DNA of 47,563 nucleotides from Paracoccaceae bacterium. GTDB lineage: Bacteria; Pseudomonadota; Alphaproteobacteria; Rhodobacterales; Rhodobacteraceae. A model generated the notes under the pieces. It did not search any database. It saw only the letters and a program-made list of their open reading frames with translations, and had not been told where the DNA came from. The stretch spans positions 1 through 47,563 of the forward strand of contig JAJEBG010000044.1 in assembly GCA_022824005.1 (NCBI GenBank), written 5' to 3'. Positions 9,265-18,942 of this stretch are shown one piece after another (positions within the stretch are counted from its first letter, which is position 1; each line of letters begins with the position of its first letter). Position numbers and translations under genes: made by a program.

Positions 9265-10782
9265 ATGAAATTTTGCACCACGAGGATGCCCGCGATGATA
9301 GGCATGACCCTCGCCCTCATTCTCACTATGAGCACATCCCCCTTCGCTTCGGAATCTGTCACGATCGTGCATTTTAATGATCTTGATCGAATGAGTGAAA
9401 AAGAGGGGCGTGGCGGTGTGGCTCGCCTCGCTTCGCTGATCAAAAATGAACGCGCCAATCACCAACATGTTCTGGTGACATTCGGGGGCGATACGATTTC
9501 CCCGTCATTAATGTCGGGGCTCGATGAAGGGGCCCACATGATTGACTTGTTGAACCAACTGAATCTGACGGCGATGGTGATGGGCAATCACGAGTATGAC
9601 TTTGGCCCTGATGTCGCGAGGCAAAGAATCCGCGAAGCCCAATTTCCCATTTTGGGTGCCAACAATATCAATCCCCAAGGCAAAGTCATTCAAGGAGTGC
9701 TTCCATCCATCATTGTAGATGTGGGCACCTTCAAGGTTGGAATCATGGGATTAACAACTGTTGGAACGACCATCAAGTCAAGTCCAGGTAACATCCGTTT
9801 TGATGATGTTGTCGAGGCGGCGAAGAGAGAAGCCAAAAATCTTCGTGACGAGAATAGCGCCGATCTGGTCATTGCTTTGGCGCATACCGATGTTGAAGAG
9901 GATGCGAGACTACTCTCAAGTGGTCTTGTCGATATGGTTTTGAGTGGTGATGACCATGTACTCAAGGCCGAATTCAATGGTGATGTCTTGTTTGCCGAGT
10001 CAGGCGAACAAGCCGAATATGTCACAATCGTTGATCTCACGATGGATCGGATTGAGGAAAATAATTCATCAATGGTCGAGTGGAGCGCCGAATATCGCAT
10101 TGTCGACTCCGCCAAATTCGAACCCGATCCCACCATTGAGACGCTCGTCAACCGTTACGAAGCTCGCTTGGAAGAAGAATTGAATGTGGCACTTGGTATC
10201 ACCAAGACGGCGATGGATACACGACGTGCGACCGTGCGAGGCCGGGAAGCGGCATTCGGAAACTTGGTTTCTGATGCCCTCCGTGAAGCGACAGAGGCAG
10301 ATTTAGCCGCCACCAATGGCGGTGGCATCCGCGCCGCTCGCCAATATGAACCGGGTACCGTCCTGACACGACGCGACATTGTGAGCGAACTTCCTTTTGG
10401 AAACAGCACTGTCGTCCTTGAAATTAGCGGCCAAGACTTCGTCGATGTTCTTGAAAACGGGTTGAGTGAGATTGAGAAAGGGTCCGGCCGCTTCCTACAA
10501 ATCTCCGGTGCTCGGGTAAAGTTTGATCCAACTCTCACGTCCGGACAACGGGTCATTGACGTGAGCATTGATGGCCAACCGATTGATCTCGACAAGACTT
10601 ACAGTTTCGCCACAAATGATTTTATCGCCAATGGTGGAGACGGTTATGATATGCTAGTCAACAAGCCCCGAATTGTCGATGAAAACGCCGCAGTGCTGAT
10701 GACACTTCAGGTGTTTGACTATATCAAGACGAGGCAAGAAATCTCGCCTAAAGTGGAAGGCCGATTGCAAGTCGCTCCGTAA
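9265..10782 (+). CDS. Periplasmic 5'-nucleotidase / metallophosphatase (UshA-like) with altered metal ligands
   Basis: A 505-residue exported protein with an N-terminal signal peptide (about residues 1-29). A calcineurin-like metallophosphatase domain follows (about 31-260), then a 5'-nucleotidase C-terminal domain (about 310-470). The C-terminal domain keeps TNGGGIR and NDFIANGGDGYD, the substrate-binding hallmarks. In the metal site GGDTISPS, GNHEYDFG (N108, H109) and H207 are present. The first motif reads NDLD instead of ND-x-H, and the usual GHxH/GHxQ reads GDDH (228-231). Two expected histidine ligands are therefore aspartates. I recall a bacterial subgroup with this form, so it may be a natural variant rather than decay. 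Nucleotide or other phosphoester hydrolysis is inferred. Confidence 0.83.
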   Translation: MKFCTTRMPAMIGMTLALILTMSTSPFASESVTIVHFNDLDRMSEKEGRGGVARLASLIKNERANHQHVLVTFGGDTISPSLMSGLDEGAHMIDLLNQLNLTAMVMGNHEYDFGPDVARQRIREAQFPILGANNINPQGKVIQGVLPSIIVDVGTFKVGIMGLTTVGTTIKSSPGNIRFDDVVEAAKREAKNLRDENSADLVIALAHTDVEEDARLLSSGLVDMVLSGDDHVLKAEFNGDVLFAESGEQAEYVTIVDLTMDRIEENNSSMVEWSAEYRIVDSAKFEPDPTIETLVNRYEARLEEELNVALGITKTAMDTRRATVRGREAAFGNLVSDALREATEADLAATNGGGIRAARQYEPGTVLTRRDIVSELPFGNSTVVLEISGQDFVDVLENGLSEIEKGSGRFLQISGARVKFDPTLTSGQRVIDVSIDGQPIDLDKTYSFATNDFIANGGDGYDMLVNKPRIVDENAAVLMTLQVFDYIKTRQEISPKVEGRLQVAP

Positions 10783-11040
10783 GGTTAAGATCAAACCCCT
10801 CTCGCATCATTCAATGAGGCGATGTCCCTACCCGTCTATTTGACACAAATTTACAAAATAGGGGGTTCTCTGACTTTTTTGACTATATAGGAGATTTGCC
10901 GAAAGTGAATACACAAAGTATCGGATGAAAGCCAATATATAGAAAAATTCGCTTGAAACTGTATAGATAGTGTCGGTATAATGATAAATGCGCATTGTAA
11001 TATGAGGCTTTTTTGGTAAGAACCTTTCGAGCATGAACCG

Positions 11041-14000
11041 TTGAAATTTCAAAAAATAAAAATCAATGGGTTTAAGGGATTTGCCGATCCAGTCGAATTG
11101 CCAATCAAAGATGGATTGAGCGGAATCGTCGGCCCGAACGGCTGTGGCAAGTCTAATCTTGTGGAGGCCATCAGTTGGGTTATGGGGGAGAGAAGCCCCA
11201 CCGCCGTGCGCGGGGGCGCATCGATGGAAGATGTGATCTTCTCAGGTTCCGCCACCCGGCCGGCTCATCCCTTTGCCGAAGTCCAGTTGGTCATTGATAA
11301 CCGAACCCGTTCGGCCCCTGCAAATTTCAATACCCATGACGACCTTGTTATCGCGCGCCGAATTGAACGCGATAAGGGGTCAACCTTTGTCGCCAATGGT
11401 CGTGATGTGCGATGGCGGGATCTCCAATTGCTATTCGCCGACTCTGCCACCGGCTCCCGTTCCTCGGCACTGGTGAGTCAAGGCCAAACTAACGAAATCA
11501 TCAATTCAAAGCCGGCCGGTCGCAAAGGTATTTTGGAAGACGCCGCCGGTGTCGGGGGCCTGCATCGACGTCGCCATGAAGCTGAACTCAAATTAACCCA
11601 AACGACGCAGAACTTATCAAGGGTTAGTGATATCATTGAACAGTTAAATAGGCAGATAGTCGCTCTCAATCGGCAAGCCAAACAAGCACAGCAATACCGT
11701 AAACTCGGAGAAAGATTGCGCGATGCGGAGGCCAAATTATTGCTGGTCATTTGGCGTGAAGCTGATGGCAATGCGGCCGCTGCTGAAGAACGCAAAACCC
11801 GACAGATGGCAGAAACCGCTCGGCTCCAAAAGGCCGCCCTTGAAGCGAGTCGCAAGAAGGAGGCCCTGCATGAAAGACTGGCCCCTCTCCGCGCACAATC
11901 GTCATCGTGCGAAGCCGCTGTCCAAAGAATGCGCGCCGAAGCCGAACTCAACGAGTCTCAAGAGAATAATGCACGGCAAGCTTTAAGCCGTTTGCGGCAA
12001 CAAATTGATGAACTGTCTTCGGGCATCCGACGCGAGCAGGAACTGCTGAATGACGCGGCGGCCCATATCAATGAACTCATCCATTCAGAAAAAATTCTCA
12101 GAGAGGAATGTTCAACTTTCGACGGCGAACACAAGAAAATTTCAGCACGACTTGATGAAGCAACCGAAGGTCTAGCGGCTTTAGAAAAAGAACTGGACTC
12201 AGCGAATAGACGAGTCGCGGAGATGAAGTCCGTCCACGAAAACGCCTCATCTGAACTCAGCAAAGCGAGAGGATTTCTCCTTCAGTGCGAACAGCGTCAG
12301 CGCACCATCACGGCTTCTGTCACCGACGCCGAAGCAAGCCTTGCGCGCGCCGTCATTGATGTCAAGAGCGCCGAAGGACATCATTCCCGAGCTGAAGAGG
12401 CGACGTTCGCGGCCGAAAGCCAACTCACTGAATGTGAGAAAGAACGATCCGAGTCTTTGATCAAACTCACCGAGATACGTCATATTCTAGCCGAAAAGGA
12501 AAGCCGGCTGGTGGCTTTGCGATCCGAACAGGACGAACTCCAAAAACTTGTGCGAGAGGATGAGACCAGCGACATCACTTCATTGCTTCAACTCGTGCGC
12601 GTCGAAGATGGGTATGAGGCCGCATTCGGGGCAGCGATTGGCGACGACATTTTTGCACCAGCCCCCATGAAGGAAGAGATTCAGCAAACCGGCTGGCGCG
12701 ATATTGAACCCTTTGATGAGGCTCCATCCCTACCTCAAAACACCGAACCTCTGATTGACCACGTCGACGCACCGGATTTCTTACATCGTCGGCTCAGCCA
12801 AATTGGCCTCGTGTCCGATAAAGACCAATTGACCCAAGTTAGAGACTCACTGCAACCCGGGCAACGAATTGTCTCAATTGATGGTGACTTGGTCCGCTGG
12901 GACGGATTTGCGACGTCGGGTCAAGATGCGTCCAACAGTGCCGCATTGCGGTTGCGCCAAATGAACCGTTTGCAAGACCTTCAATCACAAATTCAATTCG
13001 CCATTGGGGAGTCCGACGCCTGCCGCCAAAACCATGAATCCCTCACGGCGGAATTCCAGAAACGTGATACCGCAGGTCATGAGGCTAGAACAACCCGTCG
13101 CCGGGCCGACGAGAGTCTGGTCAGCGCAAGTCGACAGCTTTCTTCAGCCGAAGCGAATGCCAACATGGCAGAAAAGGCACTTCATTCCTTGCGCGAGGAC
13201 CGACAACGGGCATTGCAAGACACCCAAAGCGCGATGAAGGCTTTATCAGATTCCGAGAAACGAATTCAGAAATTGGAGAATCACACCGACAGCCAAGTGA
13301 TTGCTAATGGTCTCTTGGATTCTGTGGCAAAAGCTCGTGACCATATGTTGGAGTTGCGTTCACAAAAATTAGCATTAGAGCGTGAGCACACCGAGCGCTT
13401 TTCAAGACTCGAAGAAGCTCCCCGCAAAATTAAGACGTGGAAAGAACGACAAGACAAAGCTCAAAGGCGGATTGAAGAACTGTCTTACAGGCTCAAGGAG
13501 CGGCAAGGCGAACGTCCCGAAATTGAAGCCCTACCCGAAAAATTAGTCGGGCGGCAATCCTCTTTATTGTCAGAAATTGAAACGGCCGAGGAACGTCGAA
13601 AAGCCGCCGCCATACGCCTTCATCAATCAGAAAACGAGGCCCGAGAAGCGACCAAGACAGCGCTTGAGATTGAGCGACAATTGGCGCATTCACTTGAACT
13701 TAAGGGCCGCGCTGATGCCGATTCTGTCCATTCAGCCGAAAAGCTTAACCAAGCGTTGGCTTCAATTCGTGAAAAAATGAACTGCCAACCGACACAACTT
13801 GCCGAGAGTTTGACCCTTAATTTCGATGAACTGCCTGAAGCTGAAACGCAAGAAATTGAGGTTGAACGTCTAAAGAGACGCCGCGATAGCCTCGGGGCCG
13901 TTAACCTAATGGCCGAAAAAGATGTGGCTGAACTTGAAAGTGAAATGACATCGCTTGACCAAGAGAGAGCTGACCTTGCCGCCGCTGTGGCGCGCCTGCG

Positions 14001-14511
14001 GCGAACGATTGCCAATCTCAATCGGGAGGGAAGTGAAAGACTATTGACGGCGTTTAATACGGTCAATGCTCATTTTCAAGAACTGTTTGTTGAACTATTT
14101 GGTGGGGGTAAAGCGCGATTAGAACTCGTGGAAGGCGATGACCCTCTTGCGACGGGGCTCGAGATTCTTTGTCATCCACCTGGCAAAAGATTTTCAACCC
14201 TCTCTCTCCTTTCAGGCGGCGAGCAAACCTTGACCGCCATCGCCTTAATCTTTGCATTTTTCTTGTCCAACCCCGCTCCGATTTGTGTCCTTGATGAAGT
14301 GGATGCGCCTCTTGATGACGCCAATGTCATGAATTTTTGCCGTTTGATGACGAGTATCGTTCGCCGCACCGACACTCGTTTCCTTGTCGTGACCCATAAC
14401 CCCATCACCATGTCACAAATGGACCGATTATTTGGTGTCACTATGCAAGAAAAGGGCGTCAGCAAGCTCGTCTCTGTAGACCTTGAAGAAGCCGAAAAAT
14501 TAGCCGCCTAA
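11041..14511 (+). CDS. smc: Chromosome partition protein SMC
   Basis: An 1156-residue SMC ATPase. The N-terminal Walker A is GPNGCGKSN (31-39). Two long coiled coils flank a hinge at about residues 505-640. The C-terminal head has the ABC signature LLSGGEQTL and the Walker B CVLDEVDAPLDDANV. The protein forms the dimeric DNA-loop-extruding core of condensin with ScpA and ScpB. Translation begins at TTG: the nearest upstream ATG (11034) hits a stop after three codons, and the TTG opens the standard KFQKIKINGFKGF start. The ribosome site is weak. No scp genes adjoin it. Confidence 0.96.
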   Translation: MKFQKIKINGFKGFADPVELPIKDGLSGIVGPNGCGKSNLVEAISWVMGERSPTAVRGGASMEDVIFSGSATRPAHPFAEVQLVIDNRTRSAPANFNTHDDLVIARRIERDKGSTFVANGRDVRWRDLQLLFADSATGSRSSALVSQGQTNEIINSKPAGRKGILEDAAGVGGLHRRRHEAELKLTQTTQNLSRVSDIIEQLNRQIVALNRQAKQAQQYRKLGERLRDAEAKLLLVIWREADGNAAAAEERKTRQMAETARLQKAALEASRKKEALHERLAPLRAQSSSCEAAVQRMRAEAELNESQENNARQALSRLRQQIDELSSGIRREQELLNDAAAHINELIHSEKILREECSTFDGEHKKISARLDEATEGLAALEKELDSANRRVAEMKSVHENASSELSKARGFLLQCEQRQRTITASVTDAEASLARAVIDVKSAEGHHSRAEEATFAAESQLTECEKERSESLIKLTEIRHILAEKESRLVALRSEQDELQKLVREDETSDITSLLQLVRVEDGYEAAFGAAIGDDIFAPAPMKEEIQQTGWRDIEPFDEAPSLPQNTEPLIDHVDAPDFLHRRLSQIGLVSDKDQLTQVRDSLQPGQRIVSIDGDLVRWDGFATSGQDASNSAALRLRQMNRLQDLQSQIQFAIGESDACRQNHESLTAEFQKRDTAGHEARTTRRRADESLVSASRQLSSAEANANMAEKALHSLREDRQRALQDTQSAMKALSDSEKRIQKLENHTDSQVIANGLLDSVAKARDHMLELRSQKLALEREHTERFSRLEEAPRKIKTWKERQDKAQRRIEELSYRLKERQGERPEIEALPEKLVGRQSSLLSEIETAEERRKAAAIRLHQSENEAREATKTALEIERQLAHSLELKGRADADSVHSAEKLNQALASIREKMNCQPTQLAESLTLNFDELPEAETQEIEVERLKRRRDSLGAVNLMAEKDVAELESEMTSLDQERADLAAAVARLRRTIANLNREGSERLLTAFNTVNAHFQELFVELFGGGKARLELVEGDDPLATGLEILCHPPGKRFSTLSLLSGGEQTLTAIALIFAFFLSNPAPICVLDEVDAPLDDANVMNFCRLMTSIVRRTDTRFLVVTHNPITMSQMDRLFGVTMQEKGVSKLVSVDLEEAEKLAA

Positions 14512-14805
14512 TAGGCCTTCCACCATGAGCGGGGATGACCGAACATTTTGTCGCAAGCCGCCCGCCATCAAATGCCAAAAGAATTGCCGCATGAGCGGTT
14601 TCAACCCCTTTGTGATGGGGCACGCAAACGGGTCAAATTTAAGTGACCTCTGTCAGGCTCATTGACCGATCTGAGCGCATCACATCGTTGTCAATTCGGT
14701 GTTTTGCCAGCCTCATGGGGCTTTGCCTCCTATTCGCTTTGACTTGATGTCGTCAATGGAAATCCAACGCTTTAACACCAATCTGGTGAGATATGTGGCG
14801 CAAAC

Positions 14806-16233
14806 TCATCGGCATCGAGTCAAAGCTAGCACATGGTCGTCGGCGGACGCAAGATTCACCACATCCACCTCCCCATCAACATTGCTGTCTCTGTCGAGCG
14901 CCGCCTGCATCGTAATCATCCATTTTTTGGGATCGCCAACTTTATTGGCCGCGAAGGCTTTAATGCCCACTATTGGACTGCCATCTGGACTCGCATAGGC
15001 CGCGGGAGCCACCAAGATCATGGCTTCGTCACTCTTTTGGCAGACCGGCTTGTCGATTTCTCGCGTGCCGTTCATCGCCATAATCTGTCCCTCATAAACA
15101 CCCTTTGTCAAATCTTGATTGCCAATAGCAGAGGCAACAAATCGCTCCGCCGAAACTTTACTTGTGATCTGTAGTTGGCCAGAAAAGTCAGCATCCCCAG
15201 CCACCGTGACATCACCATCAATGGTGGTGCGGCCACGCAACTTTATCTGTGTGCAATCAATCAGGAGAGTGCCCGAGACGGCGAGTTCAGTGTTGGTACT
15301 CGCACAGGCCATCTTGAGCAGACCAGATATTTCAGGAAATCGGTCGTCTTTGCCATCATCATCGCTGTCAATGGCTCGGAATCGCAAATTCGTATACACA
15401 TCGTTGTTGGCGATACATTCGGCAAGCGGCTGTCCGGTGAAGCTTGGACAGCGTTCAAATAGATTATCTCTCAAGGTATTGTTTCCATTGTTGGTCGTCT
15501 TATCCCAAAAATCAAGAACGCCAAATCCTGACAAGGCCAGCAAAGAGACAAACCGTCCCACTTTCGGGTAGCCATCTAGCGAGGCAAAAGCCGAAATATC
15601 CATTGACCAGTTGCCAAATGGTCCCTTGGCGATTCCAGCCGTTTGGACATAACCGGCGGTGGCAAGGTCTGCGGCCAAGACGGCGGGATGGCCATGTTGC
15701 GGGTCAAGTGGCTTGCCGCCCGATGTCACAAGCAAGGCTTCAATATCCATTTCATCATTGGTGGTATCGCCATCGACAAATTTCGAGTCCACCTTGTCAT
15801 CATCATCGGCGTCAATAGCGGCCACTTTAAGCGTTTGTTGCGGATATTCTTTATCTAGTCGGCTAACCCCTCGCACAAGAATGGCGAAGGTCTGATTCTC
15901 GCTATTCATATATTTTCCGTTTTGCCCAAAGGATGATGGGAGATAGCCTTCATCAATAAGGGTTTTCATTGAAATTTCTGCGATGGCGTCGGTGGTCGAG
16001 AGCGACGCCAATTGATTTTGCACTTGGAGAAATTCGTTTTTCAGATAGCGGTGGGCAAATTTTGTCATCAAGTGAAGTTGCTGGCCCAACGATTGATCGC
16101 GCTGACGGGCCATCTCCTCGTTGACGATGGCATTGATGAACACCAGCAATGACCCCATTAGAGCGGCCGCTAAAGCCGTTTCCAACAATGTCGTGCCCCG
16201 CTCGGCTTGACGCTGTCTGGTGCGGGCGGTCAA
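14806..16233 (-). CDS. pilV: PilV-like type IVb minor pilin / pilus-tip adhesin
   Basis: About 475 residues. The type III-like prepilin site is AERG^TTLLE, with Glu at +5 and a hydrophobic helix after it. Next comes a PilV/shufflon-N type region including LIDEGYLPSSF and later a long beta-rich adhesin part. Three Asp-rich loops (DADDDDKVD, DSDDDGKDD and DRDSNVDGEVD) look like calcium sites. I place the start at a TTG (16231-16233) overlapping the pilU stop as TTGA, giving a 13-residue leader. The upstream ATG at 16308 would give a 38-residue leader and overlap pilU by 79 bp. In R64, PilV sits at the pilus tip and selects recipients. No alternative C-terminal segments, sfx-like repeats or Rci recombinase are seen here. 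Confidence 0.82.
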   Translation of the reverse strand: MTARTRQRQAERGTTLLETALAAALMGSLLVFINAIVNEEMARQRDQSLGQQLHLMTKFAHRYLKNEFLQVQNQLASLSTTDAIAEISMKTLIDEGYLPSSFGQNGKYMNSENQTFAILVRGVSRLDKEYPQQTLKVAAIDADDDDKVDSKFVDGDTTNDEMDIEALLVTSGGKPLDPQHGHPAVLAADLATAGYVQTAGIAKGPFGNWSMDISAFASLDGYPKVGRFVSLLALSGFGVLDFWDKTTNNGNNTLRDNLFERCPSFTGQPLAECIANNDVYTNLRFRAIDSDDDGKDDRFPEISGLLKMACASTNTELAVSGTLLIDCTQIKLRGRTTIDGDVTVAGDADFSGQLQITSKVSAERFVASAIGNQDLTKGVYEGQIMAMNGTREIDKPVCQKSDEAMILVAPAAYASPDGSPIVGIKAFAANKVGDPKKWMITMQAALDRDSNVDGEVDVVNLASADDHVLALTRCR

Positions 16234-16892
16234 ATTTTTTCTGCCAAAAGACAAATCAAGAGGACCGGAAAGGCGATCGCTAGCAAGGGAAATTTTTCCT
16301 TTGTCCAATCAACCTTCGTCTTTAGCCACGATAGAGATGCCAATGCGACGCAAGAAAGACAAGCGGCCAAAAGCACATAATTCAAAGCCACAAATTTCCA
16401 AGTCGCGAGCGATATCCAAGGCAGAAGAAGGGCCGCCGAGTCGGCGGGCGGCAATACCCGAGCACCAAACCCGTCTTGAAGGAACCACAACCCCCATATG
16501 ACGGCAAAGAGTGTGCTCCCTATCAAAATGTCAGATGTGATTTCAGGAATTCCTTGATGGGACATGGATAAAGGGGCGAGGAGGCACGTCGGCAAAATAA
16601 TCTCTGTGGGAGCCCATGTGGTTTTGGCATCGATGAGAGCCGCTATAGCGAGTAAAGTAAAGAATATTCCAACGCTCATAGCCCATCCGACATTTATCTT
16701 TTCACTGAACGATAGGTGCGAGACATGTAATCCAATAATGGCAGAGGGGAGTCCGATGGCCCATGCCTCCTTTCTCGGGAATTCGGCATCTCTGTCTAAA
16801 CGCCGCAAACCCATCTCTCCGAGACCGCAACAAAGCGCGCAGATTCCGACCGCCAATAACAAAAGAGTGATCTCAATCATCGCGTCATCCAT
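16230..16892 (-). CDS. pilU: PilU-like type IV prepilin peptidase
   Basis: A 220-residue polytopic membrane protein of the A24 aspartic prepilin peptidase type. The first catalytic aspartate is in ALIDAKTTWAP, followed by the conserved proline pattern. The second is probably in LPPADSAAL, at the place of the usual GxGD. It lacks the extra cytoplasmic methyltransferase domain, as in short IncI PilU proteins. It would cleave PilS and PilV leaders. It overlaps pilM by 16 bp and pilV by 4 bp, so the genes are co-translated. The second aspartate context differs from GxGD, which lowers certainty slightly. Confidence 0.75.
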   Translation of the reverse strand: MDDAMIEITLLLLAVGICALCCGLGEMGLRRLDRDAEFPRKEAWAIGLPSAIIGLHVSHLSFSEKINVGWAMSVGIFFTLLAIAALIDAKTTWAPTEIILPTCLLAPLSMSHQGIPEITSDILIGSTLFAVIWGLWFLQDGFGARVLPPADSAALLLPWISLATWKFVALNYVLLAACLSCVALASLSWLKTKVDWTKEKFPLLAIAFPVLLICLLAEKI

Positions 16893-17371
16893 GTCGCGAT
16901 GGCCGGAGCGTGGTGTGAAACTCCGTCTCCCAAGAATGGAACCTCAACCTCACCAATCCAATTCTTGTTGTCGTTGTGAGATGTGTAACGTCCGGCCACG
17001 GTCACCACGGATTCATTTGATGGCTGACCATCAAGCTTTTGAACGTATGAGGGCACTCTTTGCAACGGCCACGGTGCCCCCTCTTCTGGGTTGAAATCAG
17101 TCGCGTGGGTCACCAATAAATGGCGGCCTTGATCATCAATGATCTGACTCTTCCACTCTTGCGTATCACGAAAAGGCGGTGATTGTGGCACCGCTAACAC
17201 GCCAACAGGAAACCCCGCGTCCCGAGCCCATTGCAAAGCGCGATGGTGATGCAGAACCATACTGAAAACACTCACAGCGGAGCGTCGTGATGTCTCTATA
17301 TGATCGTTTACCCATCCATTTGACAGAAATAGAAAACCGGCCGCCATAGCGGGGATCAGTGCCATAAACAT
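16877..17371 (-). CDS. pilM: PilM-like type IVb pilus accessory protein
   Basis: A 164-residue protein with one N-terminal membrane anchor (about residues 3-19) and a small periplasmic domain. Size, topology and position immediately before pilU suggest the R64 PilM family, not the actin-like PilM of type IVa pili. Motif-level evidence is weak. ATG codons at 17371 and 17365 are both possible. It overlaps the end of dotM by up to 16 bp, which ties the coupling-complex gene and pilus genes into one operon. Confidence 0.6.
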   Translation of the reverse strand: MFMALIPAMAAGFLFLSNGWVNDHIETSRRSAVSVFSMVLHHHRALQWARDAGFPVGVLAVPQSPPFRDTQEWKSQIIDDQGRHLLVTHATDFNPEEGAPWPLQRVPSYVQKLDGQPSNESVVTVAGRYTSHNDNKNWIGEVEVPFLGDGVSHHAPAIATWMTR

Positions 17372-18720
17372 GACTTGGTGGTTTCCGCCGCGGCACGAAG
17401 TCTTTGTCCAACAGACTGTCTTTCGGTCCGCACCCCTTGAATTTCAGTCCCAAATTCAGGGTCAAGTCCAAGGTAATCATTAACCAACGTCATCGCGCCC
17501 AATCCGACCATTGGCACCCACAATGGTTGTTGCGCCTGCTGTTCGGCACGAAAATGCGCCAAGAGTCCCGCCGCTTCTGCGGCCGCCACATCATTGCCGA
17601 GCGCGTTCAACAAATACCACAGGGCACGATCCTGATGTTTAAGCCAAACAAACCAAGCGCTAGGAAGAACCCCCATGCCGGCGCGCGCGCATTCCAACAT
17701 TGACGCCAACGCCGTGCGCTGCCAAGCATGATGGCTCGCTTGGCGCAATAATCGCAGTCCAAGAGTTCCCCTCAGAATGGCATCAATCTGCTTAAGCCGT
17801 TTTCCGTCAGCGAGGAGCACTTGGTCGAGACTCTCTTTTGGCAGCGACAATTCTGCCAATCCCGAAAGGTTGGTCAGCAGTTTTTCACAATCCTTTTCGT
17901 GCGCAGCCATACCGAGCGCAAAGGCCGCGGCCAAAGCGCGCAAGCTCGGTCTCAGATCGATGTAGGTCCCTGACCAAAGAGTCCCCATCTGCTCTTCCAT
18001 CGCCTCGCATACCGCCCCCATAGACACGCATGGATAACCCGGTGAGGCCATCTCTTGCCCCCGCTGAGGCCAATGGCCAAGCCCTTCACTCAAAAGCCAC
18101 GTTTCGGGCCGCAGGGCAATTTCCATTGATGGTGGCAAGATGGCTGGTTTTGCCGCTCGGAGAAGTTGGCTCTTTAATGAAATGTCTATCTCATCCCTCA
18201 TCGCAACGATCGCCTCGGCGGGTGGAATTCTCTGATCAAGCGGTGCAAACATCCTGATAAGTCGGCTCATCGGCCATGATTGTCCTTGCCGCTGAATCAG
18301 ACTGTCAAAACTGTGAGTCATACGAAATTTGAGATCGGGTCGTCTTCGCCATCGAAGGAGATAGGCCGCGGTCAGCATCGGGACAGAAAAAAAGAGCAAA
18401 GCGGTCCGGCCAGCCAGCCATTGCAGTTCTAGCCAATCCTGCCAGTGAAAACTAGGCAACGGCAGAAGGGTGTAAGATTGGCAACAATGCAACGATGGGT
18501 GAAAGAACATTGGCCCTAGAACCGGTACATCTAGCAGAACTTCAAAGGCCTCGGTCAATCGGACAAGCGGTTTGAGCAGGATTAAAGAAGCAGCACCTGT
18601 CACCGAGCGAAACTCATCCCCAAACGTGCCGACGATGGACAGCGCCACGCTGACAATGAGCGCCAATATGAGTACGCCATGGAGCGGGTCCTGAAATGAC
18701 TGTTTTGGCTGGTCGGTCAA
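17356..18720 (-). CDS. dotM: DotM/IcmP/TrbA type IVB coupling-complex protein
   Basis: A 454-residue protein with N-terminal membrane segments (about residues 14-32, 40-60 and 100-120) and a soluble cytoplasmic domain. The C-terminal part carries the family-typical run WLKHQDRALWYLLNALGND, then AEAAGLLAHF and a GAMTLVNDYL helix. DotM associates with the DotL ATPase at the cytoplasmic face and helps recruit substrates in Dot/Icm systems. TrbA is the IncI plasmid equivalent. It heads the dotM-pilM-pilU-pilV operon. The DotL/TrbC ATPase, usually its neighbour, is not in the window. Confidence 0.85.
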   Translation of the reverse strand: MTDQPKQSFQDPLHGVLILALIVSVALSIVGTFGDEFRSVTGAASLILLKPLVRLTEAFEVLLDVPVLGPMFFHPSLHCCQSYTLLPLPSFHWQDWLELQWLAGRTALLFFSVPMLTAAYLLRWRRRPDLKFRMTHSFDSLIQRQGQSWPMSRLIRMFAPLDQRIPPAEAIVAMRDEIDISLKSQLLRAAKPAILPPSMEIALRPETWLLSEGLGHWPQRGQEMASPGYPCVSMGAVCEAMEEQMGTLWSGTYIDLRPSLRALAAAFALGMAAHEKDCEKLLTNLSGLAELSLPKESLDQVLLADGKRLKQIDAILRGTLGLRLLRQASHHAWQRTALASMLECARAGMGVLPSAWFVWLKHQDRALWYLLNALGNDVAAAEAAGLLAHFRAEQQAQQPLWVPMVGLGAMTLVNDYLGLDPEFGTEIQGVRTERQSVGQRLRAAAETTKSCLWH

Positions 18721-18942
18721 ACGCTCTTCCTTAAGCGACCCTCTGAAGAGAGACGCCTACTTCTTCCCCAATGGCTTTTGATTTATCTCATCACATTGAG
18801 ATTCTTGTTCAGGAATTTTCGAAGATTGGCGTTACTTGTGGATAACAAATCCGCAAGATTACAAAACGAACTTTGACGGTGCTGATGGTATGGACTCTCT
18901 GAACGTTAACCGGATAGAAAATCTTTTAAGTTCAGCTGATAA

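Noticed and set aside
10828-11052. 74-codon minus-strand frame upstream of smc
   Set aside because: It lies in an AT-rich promoter region, overlaps the smc start and shows no protein family features.
14512-14805. Possible shufflon or alternative PilV C-termini downstream of pilV
   Set aside because: I found no 19-bp sfx-like inverted repeats, no extra PilV-like C-terminal cassettes and no recombinase gene; smc follows in the opposite direction.
15119-15571. 150-codon plus-strand frame opposite pilV
   Set aside because: It is antisense to a clear pilin with a prepilin motif, has biased low-complexity composition and no ribosome site.
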